From Hyphomicrobiales bacterium (lineage in GTDB: Bacteria; Pseudomonadota; Alphaproteobacteria; Rhizobiales; Rhizobiaceae): DNA of 64,000 bases. Location of the stretch: positions 124,001 to 188,000 of the forward strand of contig UBXG01000006.1 in assembly GCA_900469475.1 (NCBI GenBank). Direction: 5' to 3'. The notes beneath the pieces are model-generated. The model made no database searches. It saw nothing but the letters and a program-made list of their open reading frames with translations, and was not told the DNA's origin. Both the position numbers and the translations under genes were made by a program. Below are positions 56,173 through 64,000 of this stretch, piece by piece. Position 1 is the first letter of the stretch, and each line of letters opens with the position of its first letter.

Positions 56173-56856
56173 TCAAGCAGCATGCTTCAGTAAGAACGCG
56201 TCGTGATTGACCAGGAAAGCTTTGAGGCGCTCGGCATAGTCATGCGTCACCGCGTCTCGCACGCTTTGCCGCGACGCCAACTCCGTGCGCCATGCCTTGA
56301 CACGCGGGAGCCCGTCAAAAACGCCCGTCGATGTGATGGTGTCGAACACATCGAAGTAACGGAAGATCGGCGCAAAAACTGCATCGACCAGGCTGAACGC
56401 CTCTCCGGCAAAAAAGGGACCGTTTCTCAATTCCGCCTCGACCCGAGTAAATTTCTCGATCAGCGCTTTGCGCTTGGCCTCATAGGTTTCTTTGTCCTTG
56501 GCGGTCTCGAATCCCCATAAGTCTGAAAGGATGGAAGAACCGAACTCCATCCAGCCGCGATGCCGCGCACGCGCCAGCGGATCGGCCGGGTGGAGCCGAG
56601 CACCGGATTGGGTTTCCTCGAGATATTCGCAGATCACAGCGCTCTCGAACAAAACCGTTTCCACTCCATCGTCCTGTCGCACGATCAGGAGAGGCACTTT
56701 GCCAAGCGGAGAAATGGCAAGAAACCAGTCGGGCTTTGCCGATAGATCGACATAGCGGACTTCAAATGGCACGGCCTTTTCAGCAAGCGTGATGGCGGCT
56801 CGCTGGACGTAGGGGCAAAGGTAATGGCTGACAAGCACCAGTTTTGCGTCGGACAT
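56173..56856 (-). CDS. Glutathione S-transferase family protein
   Basis: 227 residues from ATG 56856 (GGGAGA upstream). Thioredoxin-like N-domain with LVLVSHYLCPYVQRAAITLAE: the CPY(V) pair in place of the Ser/Tyr of classic GSTs suggests an omega/beta-type enzyme using Cys13. Then SPLGKVPLLIV (cis-Pro), ESAVICEYLEE, and an all-helical C-domain (FAGEAFSLVDAVFAPIFRYF). Likely glutathione-dependent reduction. Divergent from a MarR regulator with twin sites between. Confidence 0.92.
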   Translation of the reverse strand: MSDAKLVLVSHYLCPYVQRAAITLAEKAVPFEVRYVDLSAKPDWFLAISPLGKVPLLIVRQDDGVETVLFESAVICEYLEETQSGARLHPADPLARARHRGWMEFGSSILSDLWGFETAKDKETYEAKRKALIEKFTRVEAELRNGPFFAGEAFSLVDAVFAPIFRYFDVFDTITSTGVFDGLPRVKAWRTELASRQSVRDAVTHDYAERLKAFLVNHDAFLLKHAA

Positions 56857-56888
56857 GATCAAATCTCCCGGGTCTTCGTTTAAGATAT

Positions 56889-56946
56889 ATGTAATTGCAT
56901 CTATATCCAGACTTGCAAGCTCGGTCAACATAGATGTAATTGCATC
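56889..56946. promoter_or_regulatory. Twin MarR operators: ATGTAATTGCATC at 56889-56901 and 56934-56946
   Basis: Identical 13-bp boxes, 45 bp apart (start to start), each the imperfect palindrome GATG-t-AATT-g-CATC. They fill the 91-bp gap between the GST and MarR start codons; the right one ends two bases before the MarR ATG. This is the layout of a self-regulating MarR pair. Confidence 0.75.
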
Positions 56947-56947
56947 C

Positions 56948-57412
56948 ATGTCCGATTGTTCAGATGCCGCCGCTTCAAAGCCCTCTGCCGCCATCACGCG
57001 AGCATGGGTGCGCCTCATGCGCGCGCACCAAATCACCCTCGCGGCAATCGAGCAGGACTTGAAGGCGGCCGGCCTGCCGCCACTCAGCTGGTACGACGTA
57101 CTATGGGAGCTGACGCAGGCCACAGAAGGGAAGTTGCGGCCCTATGAGATCGAGGAGCGCACGCTTCTCGCCCAGCATAACCTATCGCGCCTACTCGACC
57201 GAATGGAAAAGGCCGGTCTTGTTCATCGTGAGATATTTTCCGAGGACGGCCGAGGCCGCTGGGTCGTTATCACCGAGGCAGGAAGTGCGATGCGCAGCCG
57301 CATGTGGGCAGCCTATGCCCCGGCACTTCAACGCCATGTGGGTGATAAGCTGGACGATGCACAGGCCGGCCAACTGGCTGAGCTGTTGGCTTTGCTTTCG
57401 CGCAAATCCTGA
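56948..57412 (+). CDS. MarR-family regulator (GST-linked)
   Basis: 154 residues from ATG 56948; upstream in-frame residues would translate the operators. Winged helix: LRPYEIEERTLLAQHNLSRLLDRMEKAGLVHRE (recognition helix about LLAQHNLSRLLDRM) and a wing FSEDGRGRWVVITEAG. Leading Cys near residue 4 (SDCSDA) could sense oxidants but is unproven. It probably represses itself and the GST. Confidence 0.92.
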   Translation: MSDCSDAAASKPSAAITRAWVRLMRAHQITLAAIEQDLKAAGLPPLSWYDVLWELTQATEGKLRPYEIEERTLLAQHNLSRLLDRMEKAGLVHREIFSEDGRGRWVVITEAGSAMRSRMWAAYAPALQRHVGDKLDDAQAGQLAELLALLSRKS

Positions 57413-57432
57413 TTGCCCGGCAAAGATCGGCT

Positions 57433-57470
57433 CAGTCGCCAAAGCTTACTTTTGGCGACTGACTTTTGTT
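57433..57470 (+). terminator. Terminator after the MarR gene
   Basis: CAGTCGCCAAA (57433-57443) and TTTGGCGACTG (57451-57461): perfect 11-bp stem, 7-nt loop, then ACTTTTGTT on the plus strand, 20 bp after the MarR stop. It faces the convergent M3 peptidase gene. Confidence 0.75.
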
Positions 57471-57487
57471 ACGTACCGACGCAAAGA

Positions 57488-59551
57488 TCAGGCTGCCAGC
57501 CCCTTCTTCTTCAGCATCGCATCCGGGCTCGGCAATTTGCCACGGAAAGCCTTGTAGGCATCTTCCGGGTCGATCGAACCGCCAACGGAATAGATGTTGG
57601 CCTTCAATTTTCCGGCCATATCCGGATTGAAGGCATCGCCGGTTTCTTCAAAGGCGGCGAAGGCATCAGCATCGAGCACTTCCGACCACATGTAGGAATA
57701 GTAGCCGGCCGAATAGCCGTCGCCGGAAAACACGTGCTGGAAGTGCGGCGTCGCATGGCGCATGACGATCGATTTCGGCATGCCGATCTCGGCCAGAACC
57801 TCCGCCTGCAGGCCCATCGGATCCTCAACCGCACCGCGGGTATGGAAGGCCATGTCGACCAGAGCCGAGGAGGTGAATTCGACCGTATTGAAGCCGGCAT
57901 TGAAGGTGCGCGCCGCCAGAACCTTGTCGAGCAGTGCCTGCGGGATCGGAGCGCCGGTCTCATAATGCACGGCATATTCCTTGAGGATGGCAGGCACGGT
58001 GAGCCAATGCTCGTAGAGCTGCGACGGCAGTTCGACGAAATCGCGGGAAACGCCGGTGCCCGAAACCGAGGGATAGGTGACGTTCGAAAGCATGCCGTGC
58101 AGCGCATGGCCAAATTCGTGGAACAGCGTGCGAGCATCGTCGAGCGACAGCAGCGCCGGCCGACCTTCCGCCGGCTTGGCGAAGTTGCAGACGTTATAGA
58201 TGATCGGCAGCTCGCCGACCTTGCCGTTCTTCAGCGGCAGCTTGTGCTGCGACTGGAACGAGCTCATCCAGGCGCCGGAGCGCTTCGAACTGCGGGCGAA
58301 GTAATCCCCGAGAAACAGCGCGACGAGTTTGTCCGAACGGTCGCGGATCTCGAAGACGCGCACGTCGGGATGATAGGCAGGAATGCCTTTCTGCTCGACA
58401 GCCTTGATGCCGAAGAGGCGGCCGGCAACATCGAAGCAGGCAGCGATAATCTTTTCGAGCTGCAGATAGGGCTTCAATTCGGTTTCGGAGAAATCGAACT
58501 TCCGTGTCCGGATCTTCTCGGCATAGTGCCGCCAGTCCCAGGGCATGACCTCGTGGTTGCGGCCCTCCTCGGCGATCAACGCTGCGATATCCCTTTCTTC
58601 TTCTGCCGCGCGTTCTGCCGCCTTGCCCCACACGGTCATCAGGAGATCGTTCACCGCATCAGGCGTCTTCGCCATGGTATTATCAAGCTTGAGTTCGGCG
58701 AAATTGGCATAGCCAAGCAGCTTCGCCTTCTCTGCTCTCAGTGCCAGAGTCTCGCGAATGATCTCACGATTGTCGGTCTTGCCACCATTGGCGCCACGCG
58801 CCACCCAGGCGTTGAAAGCCTGCTCACGCAAATCGCGGCGCTCGGAAGAGGTGAGGAACGGTTCGATGATCGAGCGCGACAGGGTGACGGCATATTTGCC
58901 CTCCTCGCCGCGTTCGCGCGCAGCCGCCGCCATCGCCTCGCGCAGATAGTCGGGAAGGCCGGCAAGATCGGCCTCCTCCGACAAGAGCAGCGCCCAGCTC
59001 TTTTCATCCGCCAATACGTTCTGTCCGAATTGCGCCCCGAGGCCGGCGAGCTTCTCGTTGATGGCAGAAAGCCGCTCCTGCTCTGCCTTCGGCAGCTTGG
59101 CGCCCGACTTGACGAAGCCCTTCCAGTGCCGTTCCAGCACGCGGGTTTCCTCGAGCGTCAGCCCAAGGGCGTCGCGGCCCTCCCAAAGCGCATCGAGGCG
59201 GGCAAAGAGTGCCGCATTGGTGCCGATCTTCGAATAATGCCGCGCCATCTTTGGTGCGATCTCGCGCTCCAGCGCCTGGATGGTCTCGTTGGTATGAGCG
59301 CCGGCCTTGTTCCAGAACAGCGCCGAAATGCGCGAGAGTTCATCGCCGGCGATTTCGAGCGCCGTCACCGTGTTGGCGAAGGTCGGCGCTTCGCTGTTGC
59401 CGGCGATCGCATCGATCTCGGCTTCATGCGATGCAAGCGCCACATCGAAGGCAGGTGCAAAATCCGTATCCTTCACCGCATCGAAACGCGGCAGCCCCTG
59501 ATGTCCGGTCCATTCGGTGAGCGCAGGATTGACGGCGGTTTGGGAAGACAT
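57488..59551 (-). CDS. M3 family oligopeptidase (PrlC/Dcp type)
   Basis: 687 residues from ATG 59551 (AAAGGA eight bases upstream); a 28-residue extension is rejected. Zinc motif HEFGH at 478-482 in DARTLFHEFGHALHGML, with a further Glu downstream in the FVELPSQLYEHW region. Family signatures GYYSYMWSEVLDADAFAAF and SVGGSIDPEDAYKAFRG at the C-terminus. Cytosolic peptidase that degrades signal peptides and small peptides. Single gene; 99 bp to the LysE gene. Confidence 0.95.
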   Translation of the reverse strand: MSSQTAVNPALTEWTGHQGLPRFDAVKDTDFAPAFDVALASHEAEIDAIAGNSEAPTFANTVTALEIAGDELSRISALFWNKAGAHTNETIQALEREIAPKMARHYSKIGTNAALFARLDALWEGRDALGLTLEETRVLERHWKGFVKSGAKLPKAEQERLSAINEKLAGLGAQFGQNVLADEKSWALLLSEEADLAGLPDYLREAMAAAARERGEEGKYAVTLSRSIIEPFLTSSERRDLREQAFNAWVARGANGGKTDNREIIRETLALRAEKAKLLGYANFAELKLDNTMAKTPDAVNDLLMTVWGKAAERAAEEERDIAALIAEEGRNHEVMPWDWRHYAEKIRTRKFDFSETELKPYLQLEKIIAACFDVAGRLFGIKAVEQKGIPAYHPDVRVFEIRDRSDKLVALFLGDYFARSSKRSGAWMSSFQSQHKLPLKNGKVGELPIIYNVCNFAKPAEGRPALLSLDDARTLFHEFGHALHGMLSNVTYPSVSGTGVSRDFVELPSQLYEHWLTVPAILKEYAVHYETGAPIPQALLDKVLAARTFNAGFNTVEFTSSALVDMAFHTRGAVEDPMGLQAEVLAEIGMPKSIVMRHATPHFQHVFSGDGYSAGYYSYMWSEVLDADAFAAFEETGDAFNPDMAGKLKANIYSVGGSIDPEDAYKAFRGKLPSPDAMLKKKGLAA

Positions 59552-59650
59552 GCGGGGCATCCTTTCGACAGACATCTGATCGAAGCACGATATAAGGCTG
59601 CTCCCGCCGAATTGGTATGGCGGGGGAGCGAACAAATTGAACGAGGACGG

Positions 59651-60292
59651 TCAGGCTTTGCGCCAGCCGAGCAGACCGGGCGTGGCATGCCAGAGCGCCT
59701 GCGCCGCAAAGCCCATGAAGAGGACGCCGGAGCAGCGCACGATCAACCGTTCATGCGCGCGATAAAAGCGCCGAACAGCGCCTGCTCCGATGATGCTGAT
59801 AAGAATAATGTCGGCCGTTATGAAACCTGCAAAGGAAACCGCCAGCAGCAGCGGCAGGGCGCTGAAGGTCAGCGCGCCGGCAGAGCCCGCGACAAGCGCC
59901 GTAAAGGTCGCCAGTGCAACGGGATATCCCTTCGGATTGGTGACGCCGAAAATCAGTCCACGGCGGAAGGGCCGCTCGACGTTGACGAGCGATTTGCCGT
60001 CGTCCTTCGGCTTGGCGGTCACCGCGCTCCAGCCGATCCAGGCAAGATAGAAACCGCATAGCAATCCCAGCAGATCGAAGACGAAGGTGCCGATGGTCTT
60101 TGCGCCGACGATGGCGACCAATGCAAGCGTGGACCAGACGAGATCACCAAACAGATGGCCGCTGACGAAGAATGCACCCGCCTTGCGCCCCTGTCCTGCA
60201 CCGATGCCGAGCAGCGCCAGGAATGCAGGACCGGGAATGAGCACATAGAAAAGCGCGGCCAGAAAAGCGCCGACAACAAGCGATTGCGTCAT
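59651..60292 (-). CDS. LysE-family translocator, copy 2
   Basis: 213 residues, six predicted transmembrane helices. Motif LFYVLIPGPAFLALLGIGAGQGRKAGAF is the LysE/RhtB PGP region (P-G-P at about 20-22), then LGLLCGFYLAWIGWSAV. Exports amino acids or analogues. Opposite strand and 160 bp from a MarR gene, which may regulate it (inference). Poorly conserved C-terminus. Confidence 0.88.
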   Translation of the reverse strand: MTQSLVVGAFLAALFYVLIPGPAFLALLGIGAGQGRKAGAFFVSGHLFGDLVWSTLALVAIVGAKTIGTFVFDLLGLLCGFYLAWIGWSAVTAKPKDDGKSLVNVERPFRRGLIFGVTNPKGYPVALATFTALVAGSAGALTFSALPLLLAVSFAGFITADIILISIIGAGAVRRFYRAHERLIVRCSGVLFMGFAAQALWHATPGLLGWRKA

Positions 60293-60451
60293 GATGGATG
60301 GTTCCCGCTGTTAATCGCGCGAGAGTAGCAATCTGCTGAACCCGGTCAAGCAGCAGCGCGTTTTCGGACAGAAGTCGTTGTGTTCATAGGACGAAGTCAA
60401 TAAGAACGTTGTGGGGCCTAAAAATTAAAGAGCGTAGGTAGGGAAGCGCTT
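60293..60451. other. Divergent LysE/MarR promoter region
   Basis: 159 bp with no gene or strong dyad. It must contain the promoters of the LysE copy 2 and MarR copy 2 genes; I cannot identify an operator. Confidence 0.4.
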
Positions 60452-60934
60452 ATGAGCAGCAGGATTAATACGGATTCACTTGCCTTTCTTGTGACCGACT
60501 GCGCCCGACTGATCAGGGCGGCCTTCGAGCGACGTATTCTTGTCGCCGGGCTCGGACTGACGGCGGGCGAAGCGCGGACACTGATGCAGGTGGCTGCCAT
60601 CAACGGTAGTCGCCAGCTTGACATCGCCTCCCGGATGGGGCTGGAGCCGATGACGGTCAGCGCCTTTCTGGACAAGCTGCAGGCGCGCGGCTTGATCGAA
60701 CGCCAACCTGACCCGCTCGATCGTCGTGCCAAGCGGATCGTGCTTTCGGAATCCGCCGACGCCAAGCTGAAGCAGATCGACAGGGAAATCTGCGAAGTCG
60801 AGCGTAACGCGACGCAAGGCTTCGACAATGACCTTCAAGTTCAGCTGCATGACGCACTCTGCGCCTTTCGCGGCAATCTGCAGAAGGCCGAAGCACCTGC
60901 CGAAGTCGAACGTGAATTGAGGCCGGTCGATTAA
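60452..60934 (+). CDS. MarR-family regulator, copy 2
   Basis: 160 residues. Winged helix with TAGEARTLMQVAAINGSRQL, ASRMGLEPMTVSAFLDKLQARGLIERQ and the wing DPLDRRAKRIVLSE; the DRR motif is the MarR signature. C-terminal dimer helices continue to about residue 140. Divergent from a LysE exporter, so an exporter regulator is the easy guess. Followed by a hairpin facing argG. Confidence 0.92.
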   Translation: MSSRINTDSLAFLVTDCARLIRAAFERRILVAGLGLTAGEARTLMQVAAINGSRQLDIASRMGLEPMTVSAFLDKLQARGLIERQPDPLDRRAKRIVLSESADAKLKQIDREICEVERNATQGFDNDLQVQLHDALCAFRGNLQKAEAPAEVERELRPVD

Positions 60935-60957
60935 CTCCGGCCACCACTTCCACATAA

Positions 60958-60993
60958 GAAAGCCCGCCTCCGGCGACCGGAAGCGGGCCTTTC
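60958..60993. terminator. Bidirectional hairpin between MarR copy 2 and argG
   Basis: GCCCGC (60962-60967) pairs with GCGGGC (60983-60988), extended by TCCGG / CCGGA around a CGA loop. AAA before and TTT after the stem give short T-runs on both strands. Serves both convergent genes. Confidence 0.7.
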
Positions 60994-61011
60994 AGCATCT
61001 GGAAATGTCGA

Positions 61012-62235
61012 TTATTTCGACAGGTTGCGCTTGGCGAGCGTGCGCAGGCGCAGCGCGTTCAACTTGATGAAGCCAGCCGCATCCTTCTGGTCATAGGCGC
61101 CTTGGTCGTCCTCGAAAGTCACGAGCTTGTCGGAATAGAGCGACTTCGGGCTTTCTCGGCCGATGACCATGACATTGCCCTTGTAGAGCTTCAGTGTCAC
61201 TTCGCCTTCGACGTGCTCCTGGCTCTTGTCGATGAGAGCCTGCAGCATTTCGCGCTCCGGCGAGAACCAGAAGCCGTAATAGATCAGCTCGGCATAGCGC
61301 GGCATCAGCTCGTCCTTGAGGTGCGCAGCACCGCGGTCGAGCGTGATGGATTCGATGGCGCGGTGGGCCGCGAGCAGGATCGTGCCGCCGGGGGTCTCGT
61401 AGACGCCGCGCGACTTCATGCCAACGAAACGGTTCTCGACCAGATCGAGACGGCCGATGCCGTTGTCGCGGCCGTACTCGTTCAGCTTCGCAAGCAAGCT
61501 CGCCGGGCTCAGGCGTTCGCCATTGATCGAAACGGCATCGCCCTTTTCGAAGCCGACCTTGATGATCGTCGCCTTGTCGGGAGCGGCTTCCGGCGAGATC
61601 GTGCGCATGTGCACATATTCAGGCGCTTCCTGGGCCGGATCTTCCAGAACCTTGCCTTCGGAAGAGGAGTGCAGCAGGTTGGCATCGACGGAGAAAGGCG
61701 CCTCGCCCTTCTTGTCCTTGGCGACCGGGATCTGGTGCTTCTCGGCGAATTCGAGGAGGTCGGTGCGGCTCTTGAACGACCAGTCGCGCCAGGGAGCTAT
61801 GATCTTGATGTCCGGGTTCAGCGCATAGGCCGAAAGCTCGAAACGGACCTGGTCATTGCCCTTACCGGTCGCGCCATGCGCGATGGCATCGGCGCCGGTC
61901 TTCCTGGCGATCTCGATCAGATGCTTGGAGATCAGCGGACGGGCGATCGAGGTGCCGAGCAGGTAGACGCCTTCATAGACGGCATTGGCGCGGAACATCG
62001 GGAAGACGAAATCGCGCACGAATTCCTCGCGCACGTCCTCGATATAGATTTCCTTGATGCCGAGCATTTCGGCCTTCTTGCGCGCCGGCTCCAGCTCTTC
62101 GCCCTGACCGAGATCGGCGGTGAAGGTGACGACTTCGGCGCCAAGCTCCGTCTGCAGCCACTTCAGGATAATCGAGGTGTCGAGACCGCCGGAATAGGCG
62201 AGAACGACTTTCTTCACGTCTTTATGTGATGCCAT
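61012..62235 (-). CDS. argG: Argininosuccinate synthase
   Basis: 407 residues from ATG 62235 ([20 protein letters not shown]); an upstream extension is rejected. ATP-binding P-loop AYSGGLDTS at 13-21; [20 protein letters not shown] and [14 protein letters not shown] are family signatures. It condenses citrulline and aspartate with ATP in arginine synthesis. Single gene, convergent with MarR copy 2. Confidence 0.99.
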   Translation of the reverse strand: MASHKDVKKVVLAYSGGLDTSIILKWLQTELGAEVVTFTADLGQGEELEPARKKAEMLGIKEIYIEDVREEFVRDFVFPMFRANAVYEGVYLLGTSIARPLISKHLIEIARKTGADAIAHGATGKGNDQVRFELSAYALNPDIKIIAPWRDWSFKSRTDLLEFAEKHQIPVAKDKKGEAPFSVDANLLHSSSEGKVLEDPAQEAPEYVHMRTISPEAAPDKATIIKVGFEKGDAVSINGERLSPASLLAKLNEYGRDNGIGRLDLVENRFVGMKSRGVYETPGGTILLAAHRAIESITLDRGAAHLKDELMPRYAELIYYGFWFSPEREMLQALIDKSQEHVEGEVTLKLYKGNVMVIGRESPKSLYSDKLVTFEDDQGAYDQKDAAGFIKLNALRLRTLAKRNLSK

Positions 62236-62417
62236 GATGAGTTCCGTTTCAAGGCGGACCAGGGGAAAGGCCCGCAAAGCTGTATCGCCGAACTTTTAGC
62301 GAGATTATCGTGAGGCGCAAGGGGAAGCGCTGCAACGGCGGCTTAAGCGGTTTGACTTGCCTCCCGAAAGTACCATATTCGGCGGCGACCGAACAATGCC
62401 TGAGGAGGGCGCCGCTC

Positions 62418-63272
62418 GTGACCGATATTCAAGACATTTTCAAGAAATTCAATGTTGCCGTTATCACCGGAGGCGCTTCCGGCATCGGCTTCGCCGCAGC
62501 AAAACACTTCGCCTCGCTTGGCATGAGCGTCGTCATCGCCGATCTCGGCGGCGATCGCCTGGCCGAAGCGAGTGCTGAACTCAAGACGATCACAGGCGAA
62601 GAGCATGTCATGGCTATCGAGACCGATGTCGCCAGCAAAGACTCGCTGGAAGCGCTGGAACGCGCAGTCCTGCAGCGTTTCGGCCGCGTGCATGTCTTGA
62701 TGAACAATGCCGGCATCGGCCCGGAGACCTCGATCTTTAGCGCCCAGGCCGGCTGGGATGCCATCCTTGGCGTCAACCTGCTCGGCGTCATCAACGGCAC
62801 GCGCACCTTCGGACCCGGCATGCTGGCCCATGGTGAACCCGGCCTCATCATCAACACCGGCTCGAAGCAGGGCATCACCACGCCTCCCGGCAACCCAGCC
62901 TACAATGTCTCGAAGGCCGGCGTCAAAGTCTTCACCGAGGCGCTGCAGCACGAGCTGCGCAATACGGAAGGCGCGAAGATATCGGCTCACCTCCTCATTC
63001 CGGGCTTCGTCTTCACCGGCCTTACCAAGGGCGAGCGCAGGGAAAAACCCGCCGGCGCTTGGACGCCGGAGCAGACTATCGATTTCATGGTGGAAAGCCT
63101 GAAACGCGGCGATTTTTATATTCTTTGCCCCGATAATGACGTGGCTCGGCCGGTCGACGAACGCCGCATGCTCTGGGCCGCCGGCGATATCGTCGAGAAC
63201 CGGCCGCCGCTGTCACGCTGGCACCCGGACTATGCCGATCAATTCAAGGCCTTCCTGGAAAAGAAGGATTGA
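62418..63272 (+). CDS. Short-chain dehydrogenase/reductase, second SDR
   Basis: 284 residues with a GTG start at 62418, eight bases after the very strong GAGGAGGG; longer frames start far upstream with no ribosome site. Cofactor motif TGGASGIG is near residue 18, then MNNAG, and the catalytic set Ser-Tyr-Lys in NTGSKQG and AYNVSKAG. The C-terminus (NRPPLSRWHPDYADQFKAFL) is longer than in FabG-like SDRs. Substrate unknown. Divergent from argG. Confidence 0.9.
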   Translation: MTDIQDIFKKFNVAVITGGASGIGFAAAKHFASLGMSVVIADLGGDRLAEASAELKTITGEEHVMAIETDVASKDSLEALERAVLQRFGRVHVLMNNAGIGPETSIFSAQAGWDAILGVNLLGVINGTRTFGPGMLAHGEPGLIINTGSKQGITTPPGNPAYNVSKAGVKVFTEALQHELRNTEGAKISAHLLIPGFVFTGLTKGERREKPAGAWTPEQTIDFMVESLKRGDFYILCPDNDVARPVDERRMLWAAGDIVENRPPLSRWHPDYADQFKAFLEKKD

Positions 63273-63284
63273 TTTGCAAGTCGC

Positions 63285-63324
63285 AAAAAGCCGGATAAGA
63301 GAAAACGCACCCCCATCCGGCTTT
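63285..63324 (-). terminator. 10-bp hairpin with T-run on the minus strand, before LysE copy 3
   Basis: AAAGCCGGAT (63287-63296) and ATCCGGCTTT (63315-63324), perfect stem, 18-nt loop. On the minus strand it ends CTTTTTGC, terminator-like, although both flanking genes are on the plus strand. On the plus strand the right arm abuts the GGAG ribosome site of the next gene, so a translational role is also possible. Confidence 0.5.
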
Positions 63325-63334
63325 GGAGCATCCC

Positions 63335-63976
63335 ATGGACTTCATACCCAGCCTGCCGACCCTCCTTGCCTTTTCGGCGGCAAGCCTTCTGCTGGCGATG
63401 ACGCCCGGCCCCGACATGACGCTGTCGATCAGCCGCGCGCTGGCGCAGGGCAAGAAGGCGGCGCTTTTCGTCGTGCTTGGCACCACGCTCGGTGTTGTCG
63501 TCCACACCTGCCTCGTAGCCTTCGGCATCTCCGCGCTGATCACCGCCTCGCCTGTCGCCTTTACCGTCCTGAAGACCGGCGGTGCCGCCTATCTGCTCTG
63601 GCTCGCCATCCAGGCGATCCGCTTCGGCTCCAGCCTGTCGGTGAAGAAGGTCGATACCGCCGGCGGAACACCGCTTGCAAACATCTCCAACGGTTTCTGG
63701 GTCAACTTGCTGAATCCGAAGGTCATCATCTTTTTCATGACCTTTCTTCCGCAATTCGTCACCGCCGGCGATCCTGCCGTCACACACAAGCTGCTCTTCC
63801 TGGGCCTCTTCTTCATCGTCATCGGCATGCCGGTGAACGCGCTCGTCGTTCTCGCCGCCGATCGCCTGTCGTCCTGGCTGCAAAGGAACCGTGGCGTAAT
63901 GCGCGGCCTCGACTACGCCTTTGCCGGCGTCTTCTCGATCTTCGCGGTGAAGATCTTCTTCACTCAGGCTCGTTGA
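63335..63976 (+). CDS. LysE-family translocator (RhtB-like), copy 3
   Basis: 213 residues from ATG 63335 (GGAG six bases upstream); a TTG at 63323 would add four. LysE signature LLLAMTPGPDMTLSISRALAQGKKAALF, then GVVVHTCLVAFGIS and LLNPKVIIFFMTFLPQFV, diagnostic of RhtB homoserine/threonine-type exporters. Six transmembrane helices. 62 bp after the SDR, with the hairpin between. The gene ends 24 bases before the window end. Confidence 0.92.
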   Translation: MDFIPSLPTLLAFSAASLLLAMTPGPDMTLSISRALAQGKKAALFVVLGTTLGVVVHTCLVAFGISALITASPVAFTVLKTGGAAYLLWLAIQAIRFGSSLSVKKVDTAGGTPLANISNGFWVNLLNPKVIIFFMTFLPQFVTAGDPAVTHKLLFLGLFFIVIGMPVNALVVLAADRLSSWLQRNRGVMRGLDYAFAGVFSIFAVKIFFTQAR

Positions 63977-64000
63977 AAGTGGACCATTGGCCGGCAAACC

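Noticed and set aside
57413..60061. Very long open frame on the plus strand (about 880 codons) opposite the M3 peptidase and LysE genes
   Set aside because: It is rich in Arg, Ala and Gly with no domain, spans two real minus-strand genes and their gap, and is the usual antisense shadow of high-GC coding DNA.

Overview
The window is a high-GC, gene-dense chromosomal segment of an alpha-proteobacterium, most likely Rhizobium or a close relative in the Rhizobiaceae. The pointers are the F1-only ATP synthase operon atpHAGDC next to priA, the mdh-sucC-sucD-sucA-sucB-lpd order, sdhCDAB as a separate operon, a Brucella Omp19-like lipoprotein, an alpha-proteobacterial Mic60-HemY pair beside hemC-hemD, and interspersed palindromic repeats of rhizobial type. 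These assignments come from reading protein motifs and gene order; no database was searched. I saw no rRNA, tRNA, CRISPR array, insertion sequence or prophage.

Layout. 1-2.6 kb: an aldehyde dehydrogenase (cut by the left edge) and an iron-type alcohol dehydrogenase, divergent from a LysR regulator. 2.7-7.8 kb: the F1 ATP synthase operon with a clear terminator and a palindrome-rich leader. 8-17.7 kb: a small membrane protein, priA, an HxlR regulator divergent from an NmrA-type reductase, an ABC-type AAA ATPase, a lysophospholipid-type acyltransferase, a XerC recombinase, a TraB/GumN protein and a DUF2867 protein. 17.7-20.6 kb: a periplasmic M16 peptidase. 20.7-33.2 kb: a TCA-cycle supercluster on the minus strand, mdh, sucC, DUF1579, sucD, sucA, YciI, sucB, DUF4241, a secreted protein, an SDR, a LysE exporter and lpd. 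Seven interleaved or appended accessory genes lie in register with the 2-oxoglutarate dehydrogenase and succinyl-CoA synthetase genes. 33.4-39 kb: zapE, an omp19-like lipoprotein gene and sdhCDAB. 39.3-42 kb: small genes including a METTL20-like protein lysine methyltransferase, an EVE-domain protein, a second YciI protein and a VapBC toxin-antitoxin pair. 42-48.8 kb: gpsA-tsaD divergent from hemC-hemD-mic60-hemY. 48.9-53.9 kb: TerB-like protein, class I amidotransferase, a YjqB/poly-gamma-glutamate-hydrolase-like protein with an MFS exporter, yggT-yggU, ppa and a GNAT acetyltransferase. 54-64 kb: typA, a GST divergent from a MarR regulator with twin operators, an M3 oligopeptidase, two more LysE exporters, a second MarR regulator, argG and an SDR.

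Functionally the core is central carbon and energy metabolism. Malate dehydrogenase, 2-oxoglutarate dehydrogenase (E1, E2, E3), succinyl-CoA synthetase and succinate dehydrogenase form a continuous arc of the TCA cycle. That arc feeds the respiratory chain and so the F1Fo ATP synthase, while HemC/HemD and membrane-shaping Mic60 support cytochrome biogenesis and the inner membrane. The most notable non-textbook signals are the unexplained genes embedded in the suc-lpd operon, several perfect palindromes or hairpins at intra-operon junctions (atpD-atpC, sucD-sucA, sdhC-sdhD, sdhB stop codon), and well-defined candidate operators upstream of mdh, vapBC, the GST/MarR pair and the LysR/ADH pair. 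No obviously new defence or mobile system was found.
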